Positions 21,642 to 32,665 of a stretch of DNA of 64,000 nucleotides are shown here, one piece after another. The notes below the pieces were generated by a model. That model saw only the letters and a list, made by a program, of their open reading frames with translations, was not told the origin of the DNA and searched no databases. How positions within the stretch are numbered: position 1 is the first letter of the stretch; each line of letters begins with the position of its first letter. The translations under genes and the position numbers were made by a program. The stretch is from Megascapheus bottae (Eukaryota; Chordata; Mammalia; Rodentia; Geomyidae): positions 2,418,001-2,482,000 of the forward strand of contig JANJXV010000100.1 of assembly GCA_024803745.1 (NCBI GenBank). Direction: 5' to 3'.

Positions 21642-23930
21642 CTTTTTTTTAAATTCTTTTTATTGTAATTAGTAAAAGGGTTACATGATATTTGCCAGAT
21701 AGAAGGTGCATTAATTCACATACTTTGATACCCTTTCACATGTCTTGGTACCCATTTCCCTCCAACCCCACACCCCCCACCCATCTTGGTTTTCCCCCTT
21801 TCCCTATCAAATTTCAAATATCCAAATACAAATAAATTCAATATATCAGATAACAAAGTGAGATACTATACCAATATGGGGTAACCAAGGGACAGCAAAG
21901 GAGATGAGAGACAACATAGTACATTAAGGACAACAATCATTCATTATGTGGCTTTTGTTTCAATATCCTGGTGGTCCTTTCAATTAGCTTCACATTATAT
22001 GGCCTTATATATGGCCTTTTGCTCTATTGCAAATCTCTGCTAGTAGAGCCCAAGGTTTCTACTGATTATGACGAATGAGGGAAACCACTGAGCCTAATTT
22101 CCTTTGAGTCTGGCTTACTTCACTTAATATGATTTGTTCTAAGTCTTTCCATTTCCTAACAAATGGGGCGATGTCATTCTTTCTGACAGCAGCATAGAAT
22201 TCCATTGTGTACAAATACCACAACTTGTTGATCCACTCATCAACTGAGGGACATCTGGGTTGGTTCCATATCTTTGCTACGGTGAATAGTGCTGCAATGA
22301 ACATTGTTGTGCTAGTGGGTATAGTATGCCCTTGTTTCTGGATTGTTGGGTAAATGCCAAGTAGTGGAATTGCTGGGTCATAGGGGAGTTCTATGTTTAG
22401 CCTTTTGAGGCACTGCCACACTGCTTTCCATAGTGGTTGAACGAGTTTGCACTCCCACCAACAGTGTAGTAGTGATCCCTCCTGGCCACATCCCCTCCAG
22501 CATCTGTTGTCATTCATTTTCCTGATCCTGGACATTCTAACTGGAGTGAGGTGGAATCTTAGAGTTGTTTTGATTTGCATTTCTTTTATGACCAGAGATG
22601 TGGAGCATTTCTTCATGTGTCTATAGGCCATTTTTGTTTCTTCTTCAGAGAAGACTCTCTTTAAGTCTTTGGCCCATTTTTCAGTGGGATGGGTGTTACT
22701 TTGGAGGTTAGTTTTGGAGTGATTATATTTTTTGAGTTGTTGATATATTTTAGATATGAGGCCTTTTCCGTTCTTTGGTTGGTGAAGATCTTCTCCCACT
22801 CTGTAGGCTTCCTGATTATTTTACTAGCTATATCCGTTGCCATACAAAAGCTCTGCAGTTTAATGCAGTCCCACTTATCCAGCCTTTCTCTGATTTGTTG
22901 TGATTCTTGGTCCTTATTAAGAAAGTTTCGACCTGTGCCAAGGAGGCCTAGTGTATCTCCTATTCCTTCCTGTAAACTTTTCAGTGTGTCAGCATTTACC
23001 TCCAGGTCTTTGATCCATTTGGAGTTAATTCTAGTGCAAGGTGACAAAGAAGGATTCAACTTTAGTTTTCTACAGATGCTTTACCACTTCTGCCAGCACA
23101 AATTGTTGAAGAGGCTATCTTTCTTCCATTCTATTTTTTTGGCTCCCTTGTCAAAGATTAGTTGTCCATAGGTCTGTGGTTTAATATCTGGGTCCGCAGT
23201 TCTATTCCATTGGACTTCAGGCCTGTTCTTGTGGAAGTACCAAGCTGTTTTGAGAATTATAGCTCTGTAATAGAGTCTAAAGTTTGGAATTGAAATTCCT
23301 CCAGCGCTGTTCTTTCTGCTAAGAAGTGTTTTTGCTATACGGGGTCTTTTATTATTCCATATGAAATTTTGAATTGCCTCTTCTATTTCTTTAAAGAATG
23401 ACATTGGGATGTTGATGGGTATTGCATTGAATTTGTAGATAGCCCTTGGCAAGATTGTCATTTTCACAACGCTGATTCTTCCAATCCAGGAGCATGGGAG
23501 CTTTTTCCATTTCCTTAGTTCTGCTTTAATTTCCTTTTTTAGGGTTTTAAAGTTTTCATCTAAACGGTCCTTTACATTCTTAGTTAAGCTAATTCCTAGG
23601 TACTTTATTTTATTTGAGGCTATTGTGAAAGGAGTTTCTTTCCTGATTATTGCCTCGTTCCTCTCACTGTTGGCGTAAAGGAAGGCAGTTGATTTGTGAG
23701 CGTTGATTTTATGGCCTGCTACCCTTCCAAAGCTTTGAATCAGCTCAAGGAGCTTGGGAGTAGAGTCTATAGGATTCTTTTAATACAGAATCATGTCATC
23801 TGCAAAGAGAGATAGTTTTATTTCCTCTTTCACTACTTGGATCCCCTTTATGCTTGCTTCTTGCCTTATTGCACTGCCTAGGAATTCTAGTACTATGTTA
23901 AAAAGGAGTGGAGAGAGTGGGCATCCTGAA
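21642..23930 (-). mobile_element. L1: 5'-truncated L1 (3' UTR and ORF2 C-terminal two thirds)
   Basis: Poly(T) then AATTCTTTTTATTGTAATTA. ORF2 remains open in pieces at 22059-22799 and 23081-23467 (for example [20 protein letters not shown]). Truncated in the RT domain at GAGTGGGCATCCTG, so ORF2 N-terminus and ORF1 are absent. Shared with B only up to 22350 (B 54165-54870). Confidence 0.93.
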
Positions 23931-25210
23931 TGCTACCCCTTAGCACTTTTATGCAAAGCTTAGGCCTGTGGCATTTTAAGCACAAATCAACGTTCTGTTT
24001 TTTGCTGGTTAATTAGAGTTAAATATCTTATGGAATTTATTGCATGACTGATTTTGAACTGGAATCCTCAGGTCTCAGCTTATCTTGAGTAGCTAGGATT
24101 ACAGTACTTTTACAACCTGTATGCTCATACACATCGTTTCCGATCCAAACACTCATTGTTCAATTTAACTAACAAGATGTGAGGAAAGATGATTGACTGT
24201 AATTTACTGGATGGGCTTCTAGTGAGTATATATTTCCACTTCCACTCTGAAGCCAGGGAAATGTTTCCGGTACATGTTTCAACTATCTCCCAAAGAGGAA
24301 ATTATGTGTGAGTACGTTTGCTAGAATTTCAGATAGGAGATGTACTTTGGTGTTTGGAACCTGTTGGGCAGAGTGTATCAGCTGGGCTGTGATAACAGAG
24401 ATTATGTTTCAGACAGGAATATTTTCATCCCAGACAGACTTAATCCAGATCCTTGGATTTCATGCCTTGAGTAGATAGAATTACAAGTGTGAGCTTCCAC
24501 CACCACCTGGTTCATTTTGGAAACCTTAATTGCTTCTCATTTGTTCCTTCCTTTTTTGGAAGATTGATCTAAGCTGGCTGATTGTGCATCACAATGAAGT
24601 GATTGGCCTCAGGAATTGCAAATATTTGTTTCATCAGCATGGAATGAATGAAGTTGATCTAAACCCAATAGTATTTTACTTCTGATAAATGGGGAACTTA
24701 CCTATATCATTTTTACTTGCCTTTCCTTTCCCAAAGCAAGCAACAGGTTTCTTAAAAACTATACTTCATGAGAATATTATAATTAGAAGCTATCTTCTGC
24801 ACACTTCAGAATAGTCCTTGCATTTATAAACTTATATTACAATATTAGATAGAAGAATGGTGACTGTTGGTTTCATAATTATTTCATATGTTTTACTCTT
24901 TAAGGCTCATTAACTCAAGAAGGGATTAAATACATTTAGATAATAGTAGAACATAGCTGCTGCTGATTTCATGTGTGTGCATTTGATACACAGATTTATT
25001 AGGATTACTCAAAAGTTTTCTTCAAATTTTCAGTAGTAGACTGCTATGCTAACTGGAAGGTGATAGTAATGATGCTGAAATTCTATGAATCAGCTATGAA
25101 GCAGAATTTCAGGGGAGAGTATTTGCTAGGGACTTAATTTCTAAGACACATATCAAGAATATTGAACTATAACACCAAATGATGGAGGACTCAGCGTCAC
25201 ATTTTGTTTG
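23931..25210. other. Copy-A-only unique stretch with SINE remnants
   Basis: Reverse B1-like remnants at about 24000-24120 (TTGAGTAGCTAGGATTACAG) and 24440-24515 (CTTGAGTAGATAGAATTACA). The rest is AT-rich with no gene signal seen. Absent from copy B, where 54870 joins directly to the equivalent of 26098. Confidence 0.6.
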
Positions 25211-25211
25211 T

Positions 25212-25435
25212 TTTATGCAAGTCCTGGGACTTGAACCCAGGGACTGGGAACTGTCCTTAAATGTTTTTTTTTGCTTCAGGCTAGTGTTCTACCACTTGAT
25301 CCACATCTCCACTTCCAGATTTTTGGTAATGAACTGTAAATCAGAATATCATGCAATTTGTTTGGGCTGGATTCAAACCTGATTCTGTGTAGATAGGATT
25401 CCAAGTGTGAGCACACAGAGCCTGGCTAGTATCAT
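25212..25435 (-). repeat. Composite SINE, reverse, degenerate
   Basis: GCAAGTCCTGGGACTTGAAC, CTAGTGTTCTACCACTTGAT and GATAGGATTCCAAGTGTGAG. Confidence 0.8.
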
Positions 25436-25439
25436 TCAT

Positions 25440-25668
25440 CATTCAAGTCATGGGACTGCAATTCTGCACCTGGGTCTTGTCACTGAGCTTTTCAGCTCAA
25501 GACTACTGCCCTATCCCTTGAGCCATAGGGCCACTTCTGGGTTTCTGGTGGTTAATTGGAGATAAGAGTCACATGGACTTCAGTGCCCAGGCTGACTTTG
25601 AACTGCTATCCTTGGATCCCAGCCTCTTGAGTAGCTACATTTACAAGTGTGAGCCACCATACCGGGCT
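25440..25668 (-). repeat. Composite B1/ID SINE, reverse, full length
   Basis: AAGTCATGGGACTGCAATTC, CCTTGAGCCATAGGGCCACT, GGTGGTTAATTGGAGATAAG and GAGTAGCTACATTTACAAGT. Confidence 0.9.
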
Positions 25669-25671
25669 AAA

Positions 25672-26090
25672 TTATTTTTTAAGTTAATTTTTTTTTGTTA
25701 AGGCAATATATAGTTGGCATACGGTTACATAAGTAATGAACACATTTCTTAAGAAAATTGTTATCCCCTCCCTCATTTTTCTCTGTTTTCCTACCCTCAG
25801 CCCCCTCTCCACCCAGATTGTTCAGTTCATTTCCGTTTAGTATCTTCCGAATATCACTATTCAATTGGTACACATTTTTTCCTCTCTTTTTTTTTACCAT
25901 TTTATTATACCCTTTCCCTTTCCCAAATCACATAAACCTATGTACAAGACACAGGGTACCCGAATTCAACACAGTGACTACAGAGAATAAAACTAAAGGG
26001 AAAAAGAAGAAAAGAGGTAAAAAGCAAAGAAAATGAAAGAACATCATACAGTACCTTAGAAGCAACAACACTGAAAAAACAAAACATAAA
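25672..26090 (-). mobile_element. Old L1-like 3' end (polypyrimidine 3' UTR)
   Basis: GGCATACGGTTACATAAGTA then ATGAACACATTTCTTAAGAA and a long C/T-rich stretch. A second copy of the same module is at 32505-32665 (GATGTTACATATGTAATGAG). The polypyrimidine block next to a short oriented 3' end is the form of L1 3' UTRs in this window, so I assign it to an older L1; another old repeat is possible. Confidence 0.5.
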
Positions 26091-26094
26091 ACCT

Positions 26095-26235
26095 TGTGCT
26101 GAAAATGTAGCTTGCCTAGCATGTATGAAACCCTGGATTCCATTCCTCAGCACCACATAAACAAAAACTGGAAGTGCCACTGTGACTCAGCTGGTAGATT
26201 TCTAACGTTCAGCACAGAGTGTCTCCAAGTGACAA
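26095..26235 (+). repeat. ID-like dimeric SINE, left unit
   Basis: GCTTGCCTAGCATGTATGAA, CCATTCCTCAGCACCACATA and CACTGTGACTCAGCTGGTAG. Partner in B at 54874-55005. Confidence 0.85.
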
Positions 26236-26329
26236 AAATCTGTCACATTTAAGTCAGGCTTCAAAACTTTGCTAGGAACCAGTTACGTGATTTGGAAGAA
26301 AGTCCAATTTTCAAAAAATCACTAGCCAG

Positions 26330-26560
26330 GCGCTGGAGGGTCATAATTGTCATTCTACTAGCCAGGGAGAAGGTGATTCAAAGCTTTTGCAAGCAAAAAA
26401 ACGAAAACAAAAAAAAACTGTAAGATTCTTCTCTCCACTTATCCACCCAAAAACTAAGTGGAGTTGTGGCTAAAACTGGTACAGCATTAGCCTTGAGGAA
26501 AAAGAACTAAGAGACCTTGCACAGGTCCAAAGTTCAAGCTCCCCACCAAGAAAGAAAAAA
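26330..26560 (+). repeat. Composite B1/ID SINE, degenerate
   Basis: GCCAGGCGCTGGAGGGTCAT, GAAGGTGATTCAAAGCTTTT, TTAGCCTTGAGGAAAAAGAA and an A-rich end. Partner in B at 55095-55340. Confidence 0.75.
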
Positions 26561-26689
26561 AAGGAGTCCAGATACCTTAGTTTCAAAAGTATATCTGGAT
26601 ATCTTAGTAGATTTTTCTGATCTTTCCTCATTCATCTCATGGAACCACATAATCTTGATCCTGATCTGACTAAGAGCCTGCATTGTGCT

Positions 26690-26705
26690 TAATAAATTCA
26701 TTCCA
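26690..26705. other. Empty L1 target site (pre-insertion site of the copy-B L1)
   Basis: AATAAATTCATTCCAC occurs once here, followed by ATATTCCAGTAG. In copy B the same 16 bases flank the L1 on both sides (55464-55479 and 62684-62699). Confidence 0.95.
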
Positions 26706-26944
26706 CATATTCCAGTAGAATCTGGACAGCTAACAGCCACTTACCAATGCTTTATTCTACGTTTAGGCCAGTATGTCTTCATACCATCTACACAGTCAGC
26801 TATATCATCTTTCCAGAAGTATCATTGAGTGTAGAACACTCAGAACTAAAATAATTGCATAAAGATGTAATAAAACTCCTTGATTCATTAAGAAAATTTC
26901 TGTACCACTTAGAGCAAGTACATTAGTGGTATTTACTTCTATCC

Positions 26945-27375
26945 TCTTTTTTTAAAAAAATTTATTAACATTGAATTTTACATCGTATTTCAAATGTCAT
27001 GTTTAACCAACAAGTATTCAAGAAGGCCATCGCTATACAATCACTGGCATATAAATTTTAGAATATAGTAAAAATTAAGCTGAGTCTTTGTATGTCATAG
27101 ATACAGATTAATCTATAATAAAACACATGTCTATAGAGTGTATAGTCTATCCTAGATTTTTATGTCTATGTAGTTATGCTTATATCTCCAAAATTATGTC
27201 CAGAACTTTGGGTATCAACTATTCAATCATCGCTCTACTACTGTTTGAAACTAATATCCATATATTAAGGATACCATGTACCTTTTGTTCCTTGGTCTTG
27301 ACTTATCTCACTCAACAGGATTCACTCTAATTTCATCCACTACCCCAAAAATGCCATTATTATTTTTTCTGTGCA
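26945..27375 (-). mobile_element. Old L1 3' fragment
   Basis: Ends with GACTTATCTCACTCAACAGG then ATTCACTCTAATTTCATCCA, a diverged version of CTTACTTCACTTAATATGAT…TTCTAAGTCTTTCCA in the younger L1s. Shared with B 62940-63370. It is interrupted by the younger L1 3' end that starts at 27376. Confidence 0.6.
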
Positions 27376-27711
27376 GATCTTCTTTTTATGTATTTATTTT
27401 TATTGTAATTTATAGAAGGGTTACATTATATTCACCAGATAGAAGGTGCATTACTTCTCAAACTTTGATACCCCATGTAATGATATGGTCCCCATTTCCC
27501 TTCCCCTACCCCACTCATGTTCATTTCCCCCCTTCCCTATCCAATTTCAAATAACCAATTAGGCACATATGAAATATATCAGAAAACAAGGTGAAATATT
27601 GTAACAATATGATATAACCAAGGGATAGCAAAAGAGATAAGAGATCACATAGTTCATTAAGGACAACAATCACTCATTATATGAGTTTTGTTTCTTCATC
27701 TTGGAGGTCCT
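27376..27711 (-). mobile_element. L1 3' UTR fragment, older subfamily, copy A
   Basis: TTTTTATTGTAATTTATAGA then the 3' UTR polypyrimidine block and TCAGAAAACAAGGTGAAATA. Breaks off at GAGGTCCTTACAA; in B the same L1 continues to the window end (63371-64000). The break marks the right limit of visible A/B homology. Confidence 0.85.
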
Positions 27712-27736
27712 TACAATCTTATTAATTAACAAGGAA

Positions 27737-27751
27737 TGTACCCTATATTTA
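27737..27751 (+). repeat. Left target site duplication of the twin-primed L1
   Basis: TGTACCCTATATTTA, identical to 29826-29840. Confidence 0.8.
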
Positions 27752-29825
27752 TTTATTTATTTATTTTGTTTAAACACTAAAATGTATTTATATGAGATGA
27801 ATCATTCCACCTAAAAATAAAAAATTCATTTTAGTTTACTTTTCATACATTTTTCATTGACAAAATTGTGGTATACATGTGTGTGAACATTTACATATGC
27901 ATATATGTACATTATATATACATATATATACAGCTCTAGGCAATCAAAATATCTGGGTACTTTTTCAGTGACAATAATAAAAATCTTTTAGAAATTTTAA
28001 GAGAAAATTATACATAACAAATTTACCCTAGACTTACTACATTTACTCATCCCTTTTTATTGTGTGCCAGTCCTGGGGTTTGAACTCAGAGCCTGAGCAC
28101 TGTCCTTCGGCTTTCTCAAGGCTTGTGCTATACCACTAGATTGACAGAACCATTTTCTGCTTTTCTTTTTTTTTGCCTTTTTTATTGTAATTAGCAAAAG
28201 GCTTACATGGTATTTGCCAGATAGAAGGTGCATTAATTCACATACATTGATAGCCTTTCACATGTCTTGGTACCCGTTTCCCTCCCCCCCACACCCCCCA
28301 CCCGTCTTGATTTTCCCCCCTTCCCTATCAAATTTCAAATATCCAAATACAAATAAATTCAATATATCAGATAACAAAGTGAGATACTATACCAATATGA
28401 GATAACCAAGGGACAGCAAAGGAGATGAGAGACAACATAGTACATTAAGGACAACAATCATTCATTATATGGCTTTTGTTTCACTATCCTGGAGGTCCTT
28501 TCAATTAGTTTCACATTATATGTCCTTATGTATCAAGATTTTGCTCTATTGCAAGTCTCTGCTAGTACAGCCCAAGGTTTCTACTGATTATGACGAATGA
28601 GGAAAACCATTGAACCTAAGTTCCTTTGAGTCTGGCTTACTTCACTTAATATGATTTGTTCTAAGTCTTTCCATTTCCTAACAAATGGGGCGATGCCATT
28701 CTTTCTGACAGCAGCATAGAATTCCATTGTGTACAAGTACCACAACTTGTTGATCCACTCATCAACTGAGGGAAATATAGGTTGGTTCCATATATTTGCT
28801 ATGGTGAATAAGATGCAATGAACATGGTTGTGCTAGTGGGTTTAGTATGTCCTTGTTTCTGGGTGGTTGTGTAAATGCCAAGTAGTGGAATTGCTGGGTC
28901 ATAGGGGAGTTCTATGTTTAGCCTTTTGAGGCACTGCCACAATGCTTTCCACAGTGGTTGAACGAGTTTGCACTCCCACCAACAGTGTAATAGTATTCCC
29001 TCCTGGCCTAATCCCCTCCAGCATCTGTTGTCATTCGTTCTCCTGATCCTGGCCATTCTAGCTGAGGCAATCCAAAATTTCATATGGAGGAATTTCAATT
29101 CCAAACTTTAGAATCTATTACAGAGCTATAATTCTCAAAGCAGCTTGGTACTGTCACCAGAACAGGCCTGAAGACCAATGAATAGGACTGAGGACCCAGA
29201 TATTAAACCTATGGCCACCTAATCTTTGACAAGGGAGCCAAAAAAATAGAATGGAAGAAAGACAGCCTCTTCAACAAGTTGTGCTGGCAGAACTGGTTAA
29301 GCACTAGCAGAAAACTAAAGTTGGATCCTTCTTTGTCACCTTGCACTAGAATTAACTCCAAATGGATCAAAGATCTGGAGGTAAAACTGACACACTGAAA
29401 AGTTTACAGGAAGGAATAGGAGATTCACTAGGCCTCCTTGGCACAGGTCGAAACTTTCTTAATCAGGACCAAGAATCACAACAAATCAGAGAAAGGCTGG
29501 ATAAGTGGGACTGCATGAAACTGCAGAGCTTTTGTATGGCAAAGGACATAGCTAGTAAACTAATCAGGAAGCCTACAGAGTGGGAGAAGATCTTCACCAA
29601 CCAAACAACGGACAAAGGCCTCATATCTAAAATATATCAACAACTCAAAAAATTGAATCACTCCAAAACTAACCTCCAAAGTAACAACCATCCCATTTAA
29701 AAAATGGGCCAAAGACTTAAAGAGAGTCTTCTCTGAAGAAGAAACAAAAATGGCCTATAGATAGATGAAGAAATGCTCAACATCTCTGGTCATAAAAGAA
29801 ATGCAAATCAAAACAACTCTAAGAT
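27752..29825 (-). mobile_element. L1: L1 insertion with 5' inversion and possible 3' transduction
   Basis: Bounded by 15-base duplications. Segment 28164-29060 is L1 3' UTR and ORF2 C-terminus on the minus strand. Segment 29064-29826 is ORF2 sequence on the plus strand and stops where the minus part begins in element coordinates (about 20 bases lost), the signature of twin priming. It also has a roughly 70-base internal deletion near 29082. The 412 bases 27752-28163, between the L1 3' end and the left duplication, carry a (TTTA)n tail next to the duplication and part of a SINE, as expected for downstream sequence carried along by read-through. Confidence 0.8.
28057..28150 (-). repeat. Partial ID-like SINE inside the presumed transduced segment
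   Basis: TGCCAGTCCTGGGGTTTGAA, GGCTTTCTCAAGGCTTGTGC, then cut before the L1 3' end. Confidence 0.8.
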
Positions 29826-29840
29826 TGTACCCTATATTTA
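29826..29840 (+). repeat. Right target site duplication of the twin-primed L1
   Basis: TGTACCCTATATTTA, followed by GACAGACTGAAAAATTC of the flank. Confidence 0.8.
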
Positions 29841-29889
29841 GACAGACTGAAAAATTCATTAAGAAATTAGAAAATATGTATAAAGTGCA

Positions 29890-29992
29890 TAATTTCTTTT
29901 GTGTGTTGGCACTGGGTCTTCAACTGAGTGCTTCAGCTCTATCCCTGACCTTTTCTGCTCAAGGCTAGCACTCTACCAATGCAGCCCCAAAT
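29890..29992 (-). repeat. Partial reverse SINE
   Basis: GTTGGCACTGGGTCTTCAAC and CTGCTCAAGGCTAGCACTCT. Confidence 0.75.
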
Positions 29993-30204
29993 CAACTATC
30001 TTCAATTGAGATATAAGCGATGAATATTTCAGGGTGCTCCATGAAAAGCATTTTTATAAATTGAAACTTTCAACACAGTCTTATTTTAGTATGAATGTTG
30101 AGATGGGAAGAGACAGAAAAAGTGAAATGTTTCCTGATCCCCATAGAGAAGAGTCTCAGCAGAACCACTGTGGTCTGCAGGCTTCTTTGTGAGTTTTGTT
30201 TGCT

Positions 30205-30420
30205 TGTTTGATTTTTGTCAATTGTGGGGCTTGAACTCTGGGCCAGGGCACTGTCCCTGAGATCTTAAGGTCAAGGCTAGTGTTTAATCTGTGAGCCACA
30301 GTGCCACTTCTGGTTTTTCTGGCAATTAACTGGGTACTTTGGCTGGCTTTAAACTTTGATTCTCAGATCTTAGCCTCCTGAGTAGCTAAGATTATAGGTG
30401 TGAGGTACCATCACCAGGTT
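30205..30420 (-). repeat. Composite B1/ID SINE, reverse
   Basis: TTGTGGGGCTTGAACTCTGG, GTGAGCCACAGTGCCACTTC, CTCCTGAGTAGCTAAGATTA. Confidence 0.9.
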
Positions 30421-30424
30421 GCTG

Positions 30425-30600
30425 CTCTGTTACTATGCAGGTTCTGGATCAAGAGCTTCAAGTTCTTACTTCAATTTTTTCTTCTCTTGCCTGATACTCT
30501 GCCATTTGAACGAAGCCCCAGTTCCTGGTCTTTGTTGGTTAATGAGAGATATTATGATTTTCTAATATTCAGAGCAATGATTATAAAACCCAGCATTTTA
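30425..30600 (-). repeat. Degenerate reverse SINE
   Basis: GCAGGTTCTGGATCAAGAGC, CCCAGTTCCTGGTCTTTGTT and GGTTAATGAGAGATATTATG follow the composite order but are strongly diverged. Confidence 0.45.
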
Positions 30601-30783
30601 CTTACTTGAATAAATTAAGAGACAGGACCTAGTGAGATGGAAAACAAAATTTTTTTTCAAGTTGCTATCCTGTTCTAATGCATAAGTCTGGCTATTTTGC
30701 TTACACACAAATATGTATTTTACCAGTTTCTACTCTATTTTTGCTTAGCTTAAAACCACCACTGCCATTTCATAGATTTTGTT

Positions 30784-30858
30784 GTTGTTTGCGGTGATTG
30801 AACTCTGTGCCTGGGCTGTTCCTCAGATCTTCAGTTCAATGCCAGTGCTCTACTACTT
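30784..30858 (-). repeat. SINE fragment, reverse
   Basis: GGTGATTGAACTCTGTGCCT and CAGTTCAATGCCAGTGCTCT. Confidence 0.7.
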
Positions 30859-31050
30859 TTGATTTGGCCAGTCCTGGGCTTGAACTCAGGGACTGAGCAC
30901 TGTCCTTATATTTTCTCAAGGCTAGGGCTCTACCACTTCAGCCTCAGCACCATTTCCAGCATTTTTCTATGTATGTGGTATTGAGGAATTGAACCCAGGT
31001 CTTCGTGCATGCTAGGCAAGCACTCTACCACTAGGCCAAACTCCCAGCAC
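30859..31050 (-). repeat. ID-like dimeric SINE, reverse, well preserved
   Basis: GCCAGTCCTGGGCTTGAACT, TATGTATGTGGTATTGAGGA, GTGCATGCTAGGCAAGCACT and CTCCCAGC end. Confidence 0.92.
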
Positions 31051-31084
31051 GAAATTATTCATCATTACTATTAGCTATCTTCTT

Positions 31085-31318
31085 TTTTTATTATTGATTT
31101 GTCATGGTGCTTGCACTTTGGGCCTGGACACTGTCCCTGAGCTCTTCAGCTCAAGGCTAGCGCTCTTCCTCTACAGCTCCATTTTTGGTTTCTGGTAGTT
31201 AATTGGTGATGTAAGTCTCACAAACATATGTGTCCAGGCTGGCTTTGGCTTTGAACCAAGATCCTCCAATCTCAGCCTCCATAGTAGCTAGAATTACACG
31301 CTTCAGCCAGCAGTGCCT
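31085..31318 (-). repeat. Composite B1/ID SINE, reverse
   Basis: CATGGTGCTTGCACTTTGGG, GAGCTCTTCAGCTCAAGGCT, GTAGTTAATTGGTGATGTAA and CATAGTAGCTAGAATTACAC. Confidence 0.9.
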
Positions 31319-31327
31319 GACTGTTTG

Positions 31328-31388
31328 ATGTCTCTGTCTCTGTCTCTCTGTCTCTGTCTGTCTCCGTCTGTCTGCCTGTCTGTCTCTC

Positions 31389-31474
<86 letters not shown>
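31328..31474. repeat. (TC)n/(TGTC)n microsatellite
   Basis: TCTGTC repeats grading into about 75 bases of pure TC. It abuts the tail side of the reverse SINE at 31478. Confidence 0.98.
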
Positions 31475-31476
<2 letters not shown>

Positions 31477-31477
31477 T

Positions 31478-31665
31478 TGTAAGACTTTAATTGTGCACCT
31501 GGGCAGTGTCCCTGACCTCTCCAGCTCAAGGCTACAACCTTAAACACCTTGAGCCACAGTGTCACTTCTGGTTTTCTGGTGCTTAAGTGGAAGTAACAGT
31601 TTCATGGACTTTAGTGTCTGGCCTGGCTTTGAACTGTGATCCTCAGAACCCAACCTTCTGAGATC
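31478..31665 (-). repeat. Composite B1/ID SINE, reverse
   Basis: GGTTGTAAGACTTTAATTGT, CCTTGAGCCACAGTGTCACT, TTTCATGGACTTTAGTGTCT and CTGTGATCCTCAGAACCCAA. Confidence 0.88.
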
Positions 31666-31768
31666 ATTTCCAGCTTTTTTTTTGGTGTAAGTGGTACAGA
31701 GTAATTGAACACAGGGCTTTGTGCATACTAGGCAAGCAAACTACCACTAGTGTGCACTCCAGGCTTAG
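31666..31768 (-). repeat. ID-like SINE fragment, reverse
   Basis: TTGTGCATACTAGGCAAGCA then AACTACCACTAGTG. Confidence 0.75.
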
Positions 31769-31779
31769 ATAAGGGCTTT

Positions 31780-32010
31780 CTTTTTCTTTTTCTTTTTTTC
31801 ACTCATGGGGCTTGAACTCTGGGCCTGGATGTTTACCTTAAGCTCTTCAGCTCAAGGCAAGAGCTCTAACACTTGAGGCACATTGTCATTTTGAATTTTC
31901 TGGATTATTTGGAAATAAGATTCTCACAGATTTTTATGCCTGGGCTGTCTTTGAACCTCGATCCTCCAGGGTAGCTAGGATTACCAGGGTGAGCCACCAG
32001 TCACGGGCAT
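31780..32010 (-). repeat. Composite B1/ID SINE, reverse
   Basis: CATGGGGCTTGAACTCTGGG, CTCTTCAGCTCAAGGCAAGA, AGGGTAGCTAGGATTACCAG and GTGAGCCACCAGTCACGGGC. Confidence 0.9.
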
Positions 32011-32019
32011 TAAATTATT

Positions 32020-32145
32020 ATTTTTTGCATGTCCTATGGCTTCAACTCATGGCCAGAGCACTGTCCTAGGGCTTGCTCAAGGATAGCACTTTACTTCAGC
32101 CAGCCAACTCCCGGTCCAAATAGGCCACTCTTGAAGCTAGAATTA
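32020..32145 (-). repeat. Partial reverse SINE
   Basis: GGCTTCAACTCATGGCCAGA and GGCTTGCTCAAGGATAGCAC. Confidence 0.7.
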
Positions 32146-32264
32146 CAGAGATCTGCCATAATACTGGCATGTCGTTATCTAAGTATATAATTTTTCTTCT
32201 ATTTTTGATGGCTTTTCCTTAGTGGACATATTTCCTACATATTTTATGGAAAACTTCCTTCCCA

Positions 32265-32470
32265 CTGGGGCCATAAGTTAAGCATAGTGGAAGAGTTCTT
32301 GCTGAGCATGAATGAAGACCCAAGTTCAATTCCTCAGCACAACATAGATAAAAAAGGTAAAAGTGGTGGTGTGGCACATGTGATAGAACTTGCGCCTTAA
32401 GAATAAACAAAAACAAAAACAAGGATCGTGCTCAGGTCCTGAGTCTAATCCCAGTACTGGCAAAAAAAAT
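32265..32470 (+). repeat. ID-like dimeric SINE
   Basis: GGGGCCATAAGTTAAGCATA, AATTCCTCAGCACAACATAG, CTGAGTCTAATCCCAGTACT and an A-rich tail. Confidence 0.85.
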
Positions 32471-32504
32471 TCTGCACAAAGTAGACATTAAAACTTATTG
32501 TACT

Positions 32505-32665
32505 TTTCAAAAAATTTGTTGTCAAGATGATATACAAAGAGATTGATGTTACATATGTAATGAGTACATTTCTTGTAAACACTGTTACCCCCTTCCCCCC
32601 TTTTCTCTTTCCCTTCCCCCCAAGTCATAAATTTCATTTACAACAAATATATATGTATTTTCATT
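32505..32665 (-). mobile_element. Old L1-like 3' end (same module as 25672)
   Basis: GATGTTACATATGTAATGAG, TACATTTCTTGTAAACACTG, then a C/T-rich block. Confidence 0.5.

Larger units (their letters stand above)
20279..21643 (-). repeat. Inverted copy of 705-2055
   Basis: Reverse complement of the copy-A segment 705-2055, including two SINEs in opposite order. Left boundary coincides with the 5' end of the L1 (ATCT shared), right boundary with the poly(T) of the next L1 at 21642. Copy B keeps only 53816-54164, joined to L1 ORF1 sequence. Spaced about 18 kb from its direct partner. Confidence 0.88.
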
